DNA of 64,000 bases from Stomorhina lunata (GCA_933228675.1 OW121740.1:54452174-54516173), one strand, 5' to 3'; shown: positions 34,714-46,512, numbered from the stretch's first letter. Notes: a model not told the origin generated them from the letters alone. Program-made: numbers and translations.

Positions 34714-35039
34714 TACCCCTTGACAAGCAGTTCACACTTGAGCCTAGCTCTTACATTAGACCCACTGCCAGATATTTTTTAAGAACTGCTAAATCTTTTA
34801 GATTTGTTGACAATAGTTGTTCTAAAAAGTACAATTTGTTTTTATATTTGGTAGACAATTAAGAAAGCCATTTTCCATCCCTGATGCAGTTGCTGTAAAA
34901 ATCAGTGTTGCCAATTCATTAGATTAAAAACCTTAACACAATAGATATCTGTACCATACGGAAATATTGGATCATAGAAAATGGGATGGGAAATAGAACA
35001 GGGAAATTTTTCTAGTATACCATATACTATACGGACAAT

Positions 35040-35430
35040 GCGACTAAAAACTGAATTTTCTCACCAAATTAATGAGTTCTAGAAGACATACAAGTGCAGC
35101 ATAAAAAAAAAACAAGGTCCCCGATTTTATAAAAATATATAAATATAGCATTGTTAAATATATGTAGGTAGATAGAACAGTAAAACATAACCCACATTGA
35201 TGATGCTTAAGTGAATGATGCTTAAGTGAATTAATAGAGCTAATACGTACTTTCGCCCTTCCCTGTACACGGTCTAGTAACTCCTAAATAGGCTTTAAAG
35301 AACCAAAGTATCAATAATAAACAGATCAGACGTAGTAAAAAACCAAGACATTTTTGAGCTTCTTTTTCTTTTGTTGGGTCCAACGCTATATTTTCATGCC
35401 CTGAACATCATGAGCTTTTGATTCCACAAG
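35040..35430 (-). pseudogene. Decayed non-LTR RT fragment
   Basis: Follows the 27353-28535 element from about 27630 to 28060 (shared ACCCACATTGATGATGCTTA-like block, ACTTTCGCCCT, CATGCCCTGAACATCA). A 15-bp duplication GATGCTTAAGTGAAT lies at 35201-35230. No open frame. Confidence 0.55.
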
Positions 35431-35593
35431 CCAACATCAAGACCAGTGCTGGTGTGCCATCCGGCTCAGGAAACCTATTGATGTTTGAAGATTCGCTAAC
35501 ATTAACAAGTCTAACGAAATGTGCTGATGTGAGTTTTACTGGCATAGGCAATATTTTTGCTAATGGGGTCAAAATCTCTATTCTGAAAAGTCA

Positions 35594-35704
35594 GGGGAGT
35601 TACTCCGTATCTCGATTCGAAAGAAAATGTTTTCGAAACCCAATGCTTTAAGCATACAAATTCGAAAATTTGTATTTTCGAATCGAAATACGGAGTAACC
35701 CCCC
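35594..35704. mobile_element. Small palindromic MITE-like sequence
   Basis: GGGGAGTTACTCCGTATCTC (35594 on) and GATACGGAG-type sequence ending at 35704 (GAAATACGGAGTAACCCCCC) form inverted arms of about 30 bp, extended by CGATTCGAAA/TTTCGAATCG, around a 50-bp core. No clean TSD. Confidence 0.55.
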
Positions 35705-35756
35705 AGTACTTTGATACGTGTCCGTAATAGTTCTTTTAAACTGAGATCAGTAAGTA

Positions 35757-36070
35757 TATATATATATATATAATTACCCGACAACATTCCAATTGAAACA
35801 AGGGGTACTTCTCTCAGACAATGAGTTGCATCCGATTCTATTTTTTTTAGACTCATTGAAGGGACCTACGTTTTATAGCCGGCTCCGAACGGCAAATGCA
35901 TTAGTTAGAGAAGTTTTTCATAGCCTAATACTCAATAACCAGTGGCTAGCTGAGTTATGAGGTGAACCGCCGCTTTTTTTTTAATTTATTTTTTTCAATT
36001 GAGTCTGGCCAGGGATCGAACTTGGGTCTCTGGTATGCTAGGCGGATGACTAACCTGCTATACCACGGCG
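35757..36070 (-). mobile_element. tRNA-derived SINE, copy 3
   Basis: Same family as 34397-34713 in the opposite orientation, with the tRNA-like head at the right (TATACCACGGCGG ending 36070) and a (TA)n tail at the left. Flanked by GATCAGTAAGTA at 35745-35756 and 36071-36082. The first few bases of the family's 5' end are missing. Confidence 0.85.
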
Positions 36071-36179
36071 GATCAGTAAGTAGAAACTTAAATATTATGA
36101 TTCATAGTCTTCAACTCATTCTTAGAGTAATAGTAAAGCAGAAAAATTTGTTGGTCAGAGATCATTTCTTGTTGCACGA

Positions 36180-36385
36180 GTGTATGAAAATACTCCAAAG
36201 TGTTCGAAAATGATCCCGAGAGTACTCGTAGAAGAGGATTCCCGAAACTTCGATGGAAAGAACAAGTTGAAGAAAATCTTACACAGTTCGGACTACAAAA
36301 TTGGAGAATATCGCATGGAATTCTTAAATATTATCATCCTTTGACCTTAACAGGTTGTAAATAAAGGCCGATTAGGTAAAGTAAG
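36180..36385 (+). pseudogene. RTE-like 3' end, plus orientation
   Basis: Matches the RTE-like copies at 19440-19640 and 60770-60975: GTTCGAAAATGATCCCGAGA, an RKRGxPKxRWKDQVEE-like frame, AATTGGAGAATATCGCA and AACAGGTTGTAAATA. It ends in GTAAGTA next to an inverted second 3' end. Confidence 0.65.
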
Positions 36386-36525
36386 TATATACTTACTTAC
36401 TTACTTAAATGGCCTATTGTAACAACCTGTTTAGGTCAAAGGCCGAGCATATTTTAGAATTCCATGCGCTTCTATCTTGTGCGCATATTCTCCAATTTCT
36501 TATGCCAAGTTTTGAAAGATGTAGG
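36386..36525 (-). pseudogene. RTE-like 3' end, minus orientation
   Basis: Starts with ACTTACTTACTTACTTAAAT, then reads the same 3' end backward (ACAACCTGTTTAGGTCAAAG, TTCTCCAATTTCTTATGCCA). It meets the preceding fragment tail to tail. Confidence 0.65.
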
Positions 36526-36539
36526 GGATGTTGGATACC

Positions 36540-36770
36540 AAGTAACGGTCCTGATCGGTCTTAACTTGGTAAAGCCCAGGCTAATCTTGGTCATCCTTCA
36601 TCTCAATTGTGGACACTGACCTCCTAGTGGTATCACCCGGGTAGCTACGTTAACACCCGTTAAAGTAGTGAGCTAATATGTGCCGCGAGTTCCCCCATAA
36701 GAACTATAAAAACATGAGTCTGGGAGGTCGGGCTAGTAACCCACTCCTAGAAAAAAAATTACTATGAAAA
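36540..36770 (+). pseudogene. RTE-like 5' leader fragment
   Basis: Matches 16440-16600: ACTTGGTAAAGCCCAG, TGGACACTGACCTCCTAGTG, ATGTGCCGCGAGTTCCCCC, AAACATGAGTCTGGGAGG. No coding part follows in phase. Confidence 0.55.
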
Positions 36771-36774
36771 AGCA

Positions 36775-36870
36775 AAAAAGCAAGTATATAGGATTTACAT
36801 ATTCTCTGACAGTCAAGGTGTCAATGAGTCTCTGTGTTCCGTCTTTCTAAATTTAACATTAGCAAATATT
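36775..36870 (+). pseudogene. RNase H-like fragment of a non-LTR element
   Basis: Plus-strand translation RIYIFSDSQGVNESLCSVFL near 36788-36848 resembles the IFSDSQ motif of the RNase H domain in I/R1/jockey-type elements. The rest to about 37070 is unreadable. Confidence 0.45.
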
Positions 36871-37070
36871 ACGATAAGATAAATGTTTATCGGGTCGTAA
36901 AAGGCAACAGTAAAGTAAACTTTGAAATAGAAAGAGGATGTATTCATTCCAGCCAGATATATCAGCGTAAAGATAGGTAACTTTCTCACAGATTGCTATT
37001 ACTATCAAGATATAATGTATCCTTAAACTGAAAGGAACTCTGTTAGATAATAAAGTTTCGTGGTTCATTT

Positions 37071-37528
37071 ATTGCATTTGAAATCCCGGTTATATGCCAT
37101 TTTTTAAATAAACTATACGAAATTCATTTTGAAATCTCGTATTTGTGACCGTGGTTCGTTTCGGTAAGAAGAGAAACTAAAGACTCTATCTCTATTTCCA
37201 TGTTTTTGACTTTAATTCTTTTTTTATAGTCATATATATATAGTTATATCACAGTACAGCACTTAAATCTTCAACCGATTGAGACCCCAAAAATCTGAAA
37301 GCTTATGATAGTAGAAGAAAAACCCTTGCTGGGTTTTGAATTATTACATTTTTTAAGTCATTTTTAAACTTTTCGAATGTACAATTTTCAAAAAAAAAAA
37401 AAAAACATTCTGAAGTCTATATCTCGTGAACTATTCGAAATATTGCATTTCTATCATCAGCCTTGAAATATAATTAGAAAAACAACAATATTTGGCCAGC
37501 GTTAAAATAAAACCTAATGTATCCTTGT
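37071..37528. other. Non-coding DNA, nothing recognised
   Basis: AT-rich with a poly-A run at 37391-37406. No terminus or frame. Confidence 0.3.
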
Positions 37529-38330
37529 TATACCCTTCACCGCCATAGGTGGAAAGGGTATTATAAGTTTGTGCTGATGTATGTAACGCATGGAAATATT
37601 TGTCTTAGACCCACCTTTTAGTATACCAATAGGCTTAGAATCACTTTCTGGGTCGATTTAGCGATGTCCGTCCGTCCGTCTGGCTGGCTGGCTAGACCCC
37701 CATGTTAACCTTGTAATCAAACTACAGGTCGCAATTCTAAAGATAATTTCATGAGATTTGGCACAGATCATTTTTTTGATAATGGGACCATGGCTATTGA
37801 AATTCGTCAAAATCGGTCCATTATTTATGGTACCTCCCATAGGTTCCACTTCCCGGAATTGATATATTGGCCACAAATATCAATATTTTTCCACGAAATT
37901 TAAATCAAATACTGCTTGTGTAAGCCTTAATCACTGTACCAAATTTCTTTAAAATCGGTCCACATTTGACCATAGCTCCCATACAAACTTTTCCTAAAAA
38001 ACGCACAAAATGAGACAAAAATCACTAAAACGCTCGTAAATATAATGATAATGGGAATTTTAAGTTTATTTTTTGCATACATAATGATTGTTACAGCTGT
38101 AATGAATTTGCCAAATTTCGAGATATTCGGTCCACATTTGACCCTAGCTCTCATATAAGTCCAAATGTCGGAAGCAGCTTAAATATATAAGTTTTGACAA
38201 AATGTTTGTATGATGGCAAAATTTAGCAAATATTTGTCTTTATATAGGAAAAATAACACTTTTGACCTCAGTGGTGAAGGGTATCGTATGGTCGGGCTTG
38301 ACCGACTATAGCACTTTCTTACTTGTTTTA
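37529..38330 (+). mobile_element. DINE-1/Helentron-like repeat, family A copy 2
   Basis: Parallels 11613-12324: TATACCCTTCACCGCCATAG start, GTCCGTCCGTCTGGCTGGCT minisatellite (37669), ATTTGACCATAGCTCCC segments, and the end GTCGGGCTTGACCGAC hairpin then CTTACTTGTTTTA. About 90 bp longer than copy 1 through extra internal segments. Confidence 0.65.
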
Positions 38331-39083
38331 TAAATATGTTTATTTATTAGTGTCCAATATTTCGATATCATTTAGATATCTTCTTTAGGGATCCCTAAAG
38401 TTTGATTAGAAAAAAGTTGGACCAGAGCAGGGCATCTTTCTTATTTGTCAAAGAGATTAGTTTGAGCAAAACTGAGCGGGATAAAAAAGGGAATTTTGTT
38501 CTTAATACCTAAACATGTTTTAAAAGCTTTCATCGTTGGGAAACGCAGACAATGCCGGCCGGGTCTCAACATTTATACATATCAAATACGACTTTTCAAA
38601 TAGTAGAACTTAAAAACTGAAACTCACAAGTACCATAATAAGAAATCGCAATACGTAGCATAATTACGTAGCTGGTGGCTACAATAACACAAGTATACAC
38701 GGTTTTATATGTAAGCAAACAAAAGGTTATTTGGTATGCTGAATCCGAATCTGCGTTTTTTGATATTGGGTCTAGTTTTCGAGATATTATTTTTTTTTTT
38801 AATTTTTGACAATAAACCTCCATCCAGTCGATCTGCGTTGCTTGTAATGTTTGGGATCTATTTCACGCATTAAAGACCAACAGTAGCTGTTTTTTATTGT
38901 CTCGTCATAAAATCCGAGCTATGGTTTTTCAATTTTCGTCAAATCAGATAGAAATGCAGAAAATGTATTTTGAGACACATTCGAGCTCAAATCTTCCAAT
39001 AATTTTGCAACCAACTGTCTATTATCTTCTTAAAATGGACTTGCGGTTACCGAAATAGTTGTGAACAAAATTTTGAACTAATA
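38331..39083. other. Non-coding DNA, nothing recognised
   Basis: ATATCATTTAGATATC at 38366-38381 is a short palindrome. No credible gene; the 75-residue minus ORF at 38596-38823 has no known motif. Confidence 0.3.
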
Positions 39084-39091
39084 CCCATGAT

Positions 39092-40273
39092 CAGCGTTGC
39101 CGTTATGCGACTAAAGTCGCAATTTGCGACTTTTTCAGGTGGCCTGCGACGCAACCTGCGACTTTTCTGGCCCTTTTTTGCTGCTTTTTTGAATTGTGTG
39201 CGACTTTTGACACCTTTTTACAAAATGATTTAAAATTTTTATTTTTAGCCCATATTCAATATCTCAACTAAAATTCCCTTAAATGATTTTAACTTAAGTA
39301 TAAATACCCTCACTTTGAGGAGTCTTTTTGTACAATAAAAAACTAAAACAAATAAATTTTGGCGTCAGAGCCGATAGCTTTTCGACAACTCCCGCATAGT
39401 TACGTAAAAAAATATTGGGTTTGTTCGTTTGTCATTATTTCATTAATATTTTACATTTATAGTTCGAGTAAAAAGAAAGAGTATTAATGAAACTTAGCAG
39501 GTGGAACACCAGTTAAAATACAATCAAGTTCAGAGTCAGAAGATGATGAAGTTTCCCAACAACCCTCATGCTCTTCGAAGATGCAGAAAGTTTTTAACAC
39601 CATTCCTGACCAATTTTGTGCTCAATTCGCGATAAAACCTTCACGTTCTCAGCTTTAAAGGGATTTTTGACCAACTTTTAATGCAAATCGGTTATAAATG
39701 ACATCGTTTTCATACCTTTTATGTGATTTGGTCTGAGTTTGTTATCTTAAACCATTAAAAACAATATATACTTTTTTGCACGATTTTCCAAATCTTCATA
39801 AAATATTAACAAAAAATTTTTTGGTTTTAGGTGTTAAATTTTAAGAAATTTAAGTTTTCGTTTCGTCATTTACACCTGTCGTATGTAAATACTTCGTTCG
39901 GTTTTTTTACGTTTTTGAAATTTGCATGCCAATTACTCTAAGAAGTGCAAACTTGCGCTACTAAAATTTTGTGTTCAATATACCTGAAGTCTTAGGAGTT
40001 CAAATCTGTAATTAGATTTTCCGTACACCTAAGAGTACAAAAATTATTCGAGTTTAAAGTCGGCTTCTTAGGAATTAAAACTGTTTGATTTCTGTCTATA
40101 TATGATATCTTTTCAAGTACGAATTGTTTTATGGTTTTTTGTTCATTGTTTAAGCAAAAATGTTATAAAAAAATGTGCGACTTTTTTTTGTTGAGCGCGA
40201 CTTTTTGTGCGACTTTTTTTTTTAAAAAGCGACTTTTTTTGCGACTTTTTAAAATTTGTCAGCGGTAACGCTG
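39092..40273. mobile_element. hAT-type element with 8-bp TSD
   Basis: The left end CAGCGTTGCCGTTATGCGAC and right end GTCAGCGGTAACGCTG are imperfect inverted repeats. CCCATGAT flanks them at 39084-39091 and 40274-40281. Subterminal regions at both ends are full of TGCGACTTTTT on the same strand (left 39106-39205, right 40170-40250), likely transposase-binding repeats. The middle has a short acidic stretch (SSESEDDE-like, 39527-39552), possibly a scrap of transposase. Mostly non-coding. Confidence 0.85.
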
Positions 40274-40281
40274 CCCATGAT

Positions 40282-40908
40282 GCTGCTTAATTGGGCGTTA
40301 AACATTTTCTAAAGTTTCTGTCGGCCATTAATTTAATTAATAACGCTAACTGTCATTGTGCAGTGCTGCCAACATGGGCGGACACATAAACTAGAACAAT
40401 GTAGGGCAAATTCTCTCTGATTTTGGATTTTGCTAACCCTAGGTTTAGGTTTAAAAATTCATCAAGAATCGCAGAGACTTTGCCCAACATTGAACTAGAA
40501 CCAATTTTAAGAAACGAATCGCGGATTTAAAGCCAGCACATGAAATAACGCTAAAATTTCGCAATTTGTAAACTTGTGTTATTATTCCCCGATTTAACAA
40601 AATTGAATTTTGGTGTTGGATGCGATTTCCTATTATATCAACTGTAAGCTTTAGTTTTTAAGTTCTATGAACGTTAAAACATAACAGGTTTTTCTGGGAA
40701 CGGCCTTTTCATTGTTAAGAAATCTGTTTAGTCCATTGGAGTCATTGAATTGGATTGGTCAAATTGAATTTTTTATCTTAATATAATTATGTTTAGGAAC
40801 GGCTGTCCCAAAAAGTTTACAAGTCCGAAAATAAATTTCCAATTAATGCCGAACTTAATCAGGCCATTCAACGATTTCAATTTCTCTCAACAACTTGAAA
40901 ATTTTTTT
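40282..40908. other. Non-coding DNA, nothing recognised
   Basis: CAGTGCTGCCAACATGG at 40361 resembles a hAT-type end, but no partner was found. Confidence 0.3.
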
Positions 40909-41921
40909 CTACACCATTTTCAATTGTAAATGAGAAATTTCCACATTGAATTGAGAAATTTTCATTTGAAATTGAGAATTTACATTTGAAAATGAGAAAA
41001 TTTCAATTAAAATTGAGAATTTTCATTTGAAAATGAGAAAGTTTCAATTGAAATTGAGAATTTTCATTTGAATTTGAGAAAATTCCAATTGAAATTGAGA
41101 AATTTCATTAGAAAATGAGAAATTTTAAATTGAAAATGGGAATTTTCCATTTGTAAATGAGAATTTTTCATTTGTAATTGAGAAAAGTATAATTGAAAAT
41201 GAGAAATTTTCATTTGTAATTGAGAAATTTTCATTTCAAATTGAGTTTTCCATTTGAAAATGAGAAATGTTTAATTGAAAATGAGAAATTTCCATTTGTA
41301 TTGACGAAATTTTTATTTGAAATTGTGTTTTCTATTTGAAAATGAGAAATTTTCATTTGTAATTGAGACAATTCCATTTGAAATTGAGAAATGTGTAATT
41401 GAAAATGAGAAATTTCCATTTGTAATTGAGAAATTTTCATTGCGTTTTTTTAAAATTTCAAATGAAATTACAAATCAAAAATTCTCATTTTCAAATGGAA
41501 AACTCAATTTAAAATAAAAATTTCTCAATTATAAATGGAAATTTCTCATTTTCAATTACACATTTCTCAATTTCAAATGAAAAACTCATTTTCAAATGCA
41601 AATTTCTCAATTACAAGTGAAAATTTCTCATTTCTATTTGAAATTTTCTCAATTACAAATAAAAAATTCTCAATTTCAAATAAAAATTTCTCAATTACAA
41701 ATGGAAATTTCTCAATTTCAATTGTAATTTTCTCAAATTCAAATGAAAATTCTCAATTTCAATTGGAAATTTCTCATTTCCAAATGGAAATTCTCAATTT
41801 CAATTCGAATTTTCTCATTTTCAAATGAAAATTCTCAATTTCAATTAGAATTTTCTCATTTTCAAATGTAAATTTTCATTTTCAATTGGAAATTTCTCAT
41901 TTACAATTGAAAATGGTGTAG
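40909..41921. mobile_element. Foldback element with CTACACC ends, copy 2
   Basis: The ends CTACACCATTTTCAATTG (40909) and CAATTGAAAATGGTGTAG (ending 41921) match copy 1 at 5282-6370. Arms are again a 17-18 bp array, but with CATTTGAAAATGAGAA and CATTTGTAATTGAGAA as common variants that are rare in copy 1. The turn is near 41440-41475. ORFs on both strands are array artefacts. Confidence 0.8.
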
Positions 41922-42036
41922 TCGACGATTGTATAACCGGGGTTATACTGAACAAGAGAAGCTCAACCCCTTACTAAAAACCCATATTTTAATTTTTATA
42001 AAAAAACTAAAAACATTCTTTACCTAATTTTTTATA

Positions 42037-42127
42037 AAGGGTTATCCATTTCGTGGTTTCAAAGTATAGGATTGGAATTCGATATCTGCCAAACTAAGTT
42101 GTTAAACCAATTTTTTTTTCTTTTCAG
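42037..42127 (+). mobile_element. Solo left-end fragment of rosa-like mariner
   Basis: After TA (42035-42036), AAGGGTTATCCATTTCGTGG and the untranslated leader through TTCTTTTCAG match 33449-33538. It breaks off just before the transposase start codon. Confidence 0.7.
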
Positions 42128-43980
42128 AAATGGTATAATGGTTTTTCAACCATTATTTATAATTTTTTCGATTTAGTTGCCTTGTGTTATTCTTTAAAAT
42201 ATAAAAAAAAAATAAAGAAGAAAAACACGTCAAATTGCCTATTTTGATTTATGTATTCAAATCTGGCTGCTTCAAATGCTTGTGATAAGTATGGCAACCT
42301 TCAATTTATAGCATATAATAGTGTTGCCATTGAATTGAAATTTTAAAAATTTGTTAACCATGAGTACAAATATGCGGATTTTGAAAATATAAGCAAACTA
42401 TATATTAATTAATTTATTTTTAATGTATGTAGAACTAGCAACCTTTTTCAGTTGTCAATTAAATACTTGACATTAATTTAAATTAAATATATTTTAATTG
42501 TTATGTAAATGTATATAAATCTAACAAAAACTATGATTATCATAAACATATTTTTGTTGTTAATTAGCAATAAACAATAATTATTTAAATCTTTAACTCA
42601 ACTCTCTAAAATTATTATTATTATTATTATTTGAAGTAACGAAAAGAATTTTAAAAATTCTTTTCTTCAAAATGTTTGAAATAAAATGTAAATTTATTTG
42701 GAGTAAATATGGAAATTGTTTTAGTGTTGGATTTTTTAAAAACAGAAAAAACTTAAATTTAGGAAAATCAAAATAAAAATTAAAGAAACTGAAAAAATTA
42801 AATAAAAACTTATTTGAACTGAAAAAATAATTTAGCAATTTATATAAAAAGAAAAGACAAACACATTTAAACTAAATTTTGGTTCTAAATTTGTTTTAGT
42901 AGTAAAAAGCAAATTTAAATAAAAATTGAAAACATAAAAAACACAACAAATAAATTTATTTAATTTTATTCTAATAGACAAAAAATAACTAAAAAAGACA
43001 TATTTTTACACATACAGTGAATCACATAGAAATTTAGTTTTATACACCATTTACGAGTATTATTAACATCCAATATTTTAATTTAAAAACGAAATTTTTT
43101 AATAATAAATAATGTTTTTTTATAAGATTTTTTTTTTTTTAATATTATTAAGTACTTCTAAGTATTTGTTAGAAATCATAAAAATAAAATCATAAATGAT
43201 ACATCTAGAGATATTTATAGTTAAAGCATTTCATATTTTATAGCTTTCACACAATTGATATATGATAATTGACAATTTTACACTAAAAATGCTGCTCTAA
43301 TTTGTTCTATTTTATAAAATTTTATAGCATGAAAAATATTTACAAAAAAATTTTCGAATTTCCTCTAAACAAAAATTATGGCTAAATTGAGTGGATACGA
43401 AAAAATTCTTTTATGACGATTTTTTATGATTATGATGATATACTTTTTGTTTGTTTTTTTTTTTTTTGGAAAATAAACGAAATTATATATCAATTTTTAG
43501 AAAAAAATATAAATTCAAAATAAATAAGTTCGCTCTGCTTTGTGTGGCATGTTTTTTTTTATATTAAAAATGTGGCAAAGTTTTTCATTTGTTTTTTAGG
43601 CTTGGGGCACATTAGGGAAGTTATCAGGCTGCCGCTTCTCCCAATTTGTGTCCTTCGCCTCTTAAAATTTGTTTCTTTTTTTCGGGTTTTTTCTATTCTA
43701 TTAGAAATCGTAAGTTTTGAAAATAAATTTAATAAAATCATAGTTTTAAGAAAGCAAATAAAGCAACAGAATTTATAAAAACGGAAAAATTTTTTAACCA
43801 AAATTAATGATAGTGAAAAGGAAAATTTGAAAAAATTAGAGTTAAGTTTATGAAGGATTTTACAGTTTATATGAACTTTTTTGAAATGATGTCATATAAA
43901 AACATTAGGAGTACATTTAAATAACTTAAGTAATCAAATGCCTTTCGTTTCGAATTTTTCTAAAAATAACGCTAGATTGG
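42128..43980. other. AT-rich intronic DNA
   Basis: TE-poor island like those around the exons. Contains a perfect hairpin ATAATGGTT/AACCATTAT at 42135-42155 and an (ATT)n run at 42611-42630. The one GC-rich spot is listed separately. Confidence 0.45.
43559..43690 (-). CDS. Candidate alternative exon (speculative)
   Basis: About 75 bp (43598-43672) is sharply richer in GC than several hundred bases each side. The minus frame reads RRRTQIGRSGSLITSLMCPK and stops at 43559; the same DNA on the plus strand follows a TTTGTTTTTTAG acceptor-like sequence. A minus-strand acceptor could be TTTTAAG at about 43676. No partner donor is clear and the exon phase was not tested, so this may be only a conserved non-coding element. 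Confidence 0.2.
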   Translation of the reverse strand, partial: KTRKKETNFKRRRTQIGRSGSLITSLMCPKPKKQMKNFATFLI

Positions 43981-44243
43981 CAATCCTGAAAAAAGAACAG
44001 TTTGTTAGATAAGAGTTTAACCCTAAACTATCTACGCTATACAAAAATGTAACGTGTAAAATGTAACGTGTAATAATAAAAATGTGGCTTTCCTATTTTC
44101 AGAGAAACTTTATTATAATTGGAGAAACTTTATTACAATTGTTCACCATGTCTATTTTTAGAATAGCACAGTGCCATCTGTTGTTAGGTACATTGACGAC
44201 TTACCGTCGATAAATTTTAATAGAAATTAATAATTACATAAAT

Positions 44244-44326
44244 GTCTGGCTCTAGAACCCAGATAAATATGATATGTTATGCTTAGCAGTCGACGTGCTA
44301 ACCCAGTAAGCCACAGCACCCTCCAT
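44244..44326 (-). repeat. Degenerate tRNA-like sequence, possible second SINE
   Basis: Minus strand: GGTGCTGTGGCTTACTGGGT (box A-like, one mismatch to consensus), GTCGACTGCTAAGC as an anticodon-arm-like segment, and GGGTTCTAGAGCC as a weak box B. Different from the SINE family above. Could be a decayed tRNA gene or SINE head. Confidence 0.35.
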
Positions 44327-44509
44327 GATAGAGGAAGCCTATGATAAAGGAAGCCTAGGGCGAACAATTCATGTGCTTTAACCAGTTATAGGCAAAGAAA
44401 TTCTGCTGACACACAAAACTTATAAAGAGCATAAAATAACTTTTACGCTCCAGATTTTTACAAACTCTCACAAATTCTCGCTACAAATTCAATCATTCGC
44501 TATGAATCA

Positions 44510-44885
44510 TACTTGATAAAGCGAGAACACACTACGCAGTTTTTAAATTGTATCTACTTAGTGCCCTTCTCTAATGTATAGCCCTTCACTCGTGTAGAGC
44601 AATTAAGGCTTAAGGGACCAGATGACTGATTTTTGACAGTCAATCACAGCCCACACTGTGATGATGTTCTAGTTACTCAAATCTCAGCAATAAGCACCTT
44701 AGACCTTTTCCTGTAGACAGACAAGTAACCCCAATATTTATATACTTAAAAGCACCATCGCATACATGAGAATTGTAATCAGTTTTAGGTCGAATAAACG
44801 TGGTATAAACATAAAACCAGATGGAATGTAAAACGTATGTGTGTCTTCAACGTTTTAAGAAACCAACCCATTTGAATACTTTTTG
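44510..44885 (-). pseudogene. Decayed non-LTR RT fragment
   Basis: Follows the 27353-28535 element over about 27600-27970 (CATACATGAGAATTGTA, GGTCGAATAAACGTGGT, AAACCAGATGG). Interrupted at its right by a Helentron-like repeat. No open frame. Confidence 0.55.
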
Positions 44886-44887
44886 TA

Positions 44888-45800
44888 ACCACCATCAAAA
44901 GAATGGGGGGTATATTGAGATTGTCATTCCCTTTGTAATTTCTTTAATATTGGCTCTAAAACCAAAATTTATGTATATCCTTATGAAATTCTAAAACGTT
45001 TGAGCGATATCCGTCTTTCTGTCCGTATGTCTGTTGTCGGCACGATAGGGCCTAAACGAAAAGAGCTCGGTCACTGAAATTTGGCTAAAATATTCTTCAT
45101 TTCTTGAAAAATTTTGGTAATGAAATTGGGCGAAATCTCCTGTATAACCTCGCCTATTTCAATTGCTTATTGGCTAATAAATGACAAATTATAATAAATA
45201 TAAGGATCAAATTTTGCACGGAGAAGTTTAAAATGTTCGAAATCGGTTCACATATAACCATAGCTTCCATACAAAACACTTACAAAAACAGCCTAAATTG
45301 CACCAAAAATATACTGAAATGCCAATAAATGATAAACTATGGCCACTGAATTTAGTACAAGGAAGTCTTATGTCAATGCCAGCCAGTGTGCAAAATGTTG
45401 TCGCAATCGGTCACCATTTGACCAAACTCCCATATAAAAACTTACGAAAGCACCAAAACTCCCATATAAAAACTTACGAATTTTTTTAGGAATCGGCTTT
45501 CATATAAAAACCACTCCCGGAAACCACTAAAATGCCACAAACGCCAGATAAAAGCTATAAAATTATATACTATGACAGCTATAGCCACTAAATTTTGCAT
45601 AAATAAGCTTTATATAATTACCAGCCAATGTATACAATTTTGTGACAATCGTTCAACATTTGGCTTAAGTTCTTATATATATGGAGATAGATCCAGTATA
45701 TTAAGATTGCGCCTATAAAATTATATAGCTATCAATGCTGCACCCTCGTAGATATATGAGATATGTGATGAGATATGTTCATTAATATGTTGTGACTATC
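44888..45800 (+). mobile_element. Helentron-like repeat, family B copy 1 (3' end missing)
   Basis: Starts ACCACCATCAAAAG..GGGGTATATTGAGATTGTCA as at 47351. It shares GCGATATCCGTCTTTCTGTC and the repeated ATAGCTTCCATACAAAACAC-type modules. The terminal hairpin seen at 49270-49320 is absent, and the copy stops at the retroelement tail at 45815. The ORF at 45298-45489 is not a gene. Confidence 0.6.
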
Positions 45801-45811
45801 TAGTGACTATC

Positions 45812-45858
45812 TTGAGGCCCTATGCTCCACTGGGAGTCAAATATAACAGAAGAAGAAT
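45812..45858 (+). pseudogene. 3'-end scrap of non-LTR element
   Basis: AGGCCCTATGCTCCACTGGG then ATAACAGAAGAAGAA, nearly identical to 12605-12650 and similar to 62447-62490, the 3' end of the family at 61530-62490. Confidence 0.5.
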
Positions 45859-45889
45859 CTATGGTGATAGTCACAGAATAAGCAACGTT

Positions 45890-46400
45890 GTCCGACATAC
45901 GTTAATGTATATAGCTTTAGAGTTTTCTGGCATTAAAATCAGCTTATTTAGGTCCGAAATTAACATATAAGACATGTTTCAATCCCGAAGGTCAAATATT
46001 GAATTTATTTCCAATGAGAAGATAGGATTAACAGAAAAAAGAGTAGTAAGTAGGTGTAGCACAAGGCAACACCTGATCAATTTCATACTTAATAAGTGTT
46101 ATTGCGTCCATAACAACTTTTATAGAAAGTTAGGATAACGATCAGTAACCGACTATTTTCTACGGGATACTACATTCATTGCAGCTAGAAATTTAAGGCC
46201 GCATGAGTCAGGTATGATAAAGCCGAGAACAGAGGGACATACTAAAGTACTGATTATAATAGAAAACGGTGTAATTTCCAACGGTGTCAATTTGAAGGGT
46301 AGCATTTTAAGGGTTACGCGTTCTTCACGGACAAATCGAAGATCGACGTCGGCATCTGTTATGTTGTCTACCTTCTAGAATAAGATATCAGGGGACCTCA
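45890..46400. pseudogene. Retroelement debris: RT piece (minus) and RNase H piece (plus)
   Basis: 45890-46150 follows about 28135-28480 of the minus-strand RT element (GTTTTCTGGCATTAAAATCA, GCACAAGGCAACACCTGA). At 46316-46372 the plus strand reads AFFTDKSKIDVGICYVVY, a degraded FTDGSK-type RNase H motif of another non-LTR family. Confidence 0.45.
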
Positions 46401-46459
46401 CAGACTTCCTAATGTGATATTTCGATACTGAAGGTATCAGACTTATTTTAAATGAATAT

Positions 46460-46512
46460 GAATATATTTAAGTCGGTCAATCCCGACTATTCGATACCCT
46501 TCACTAACAAAG
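46460..46512 (-). mobile_element. Helentron-like 3' end fragment
   Basis: On the minus strand GTGAAGGGTATCGAATAGTC then GGGATTGACCGAC: the GTCGGGATTGACCGAC hairpin of family A. Only the terminal 50 bp or so is recognisable. Confidence 0.45.
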
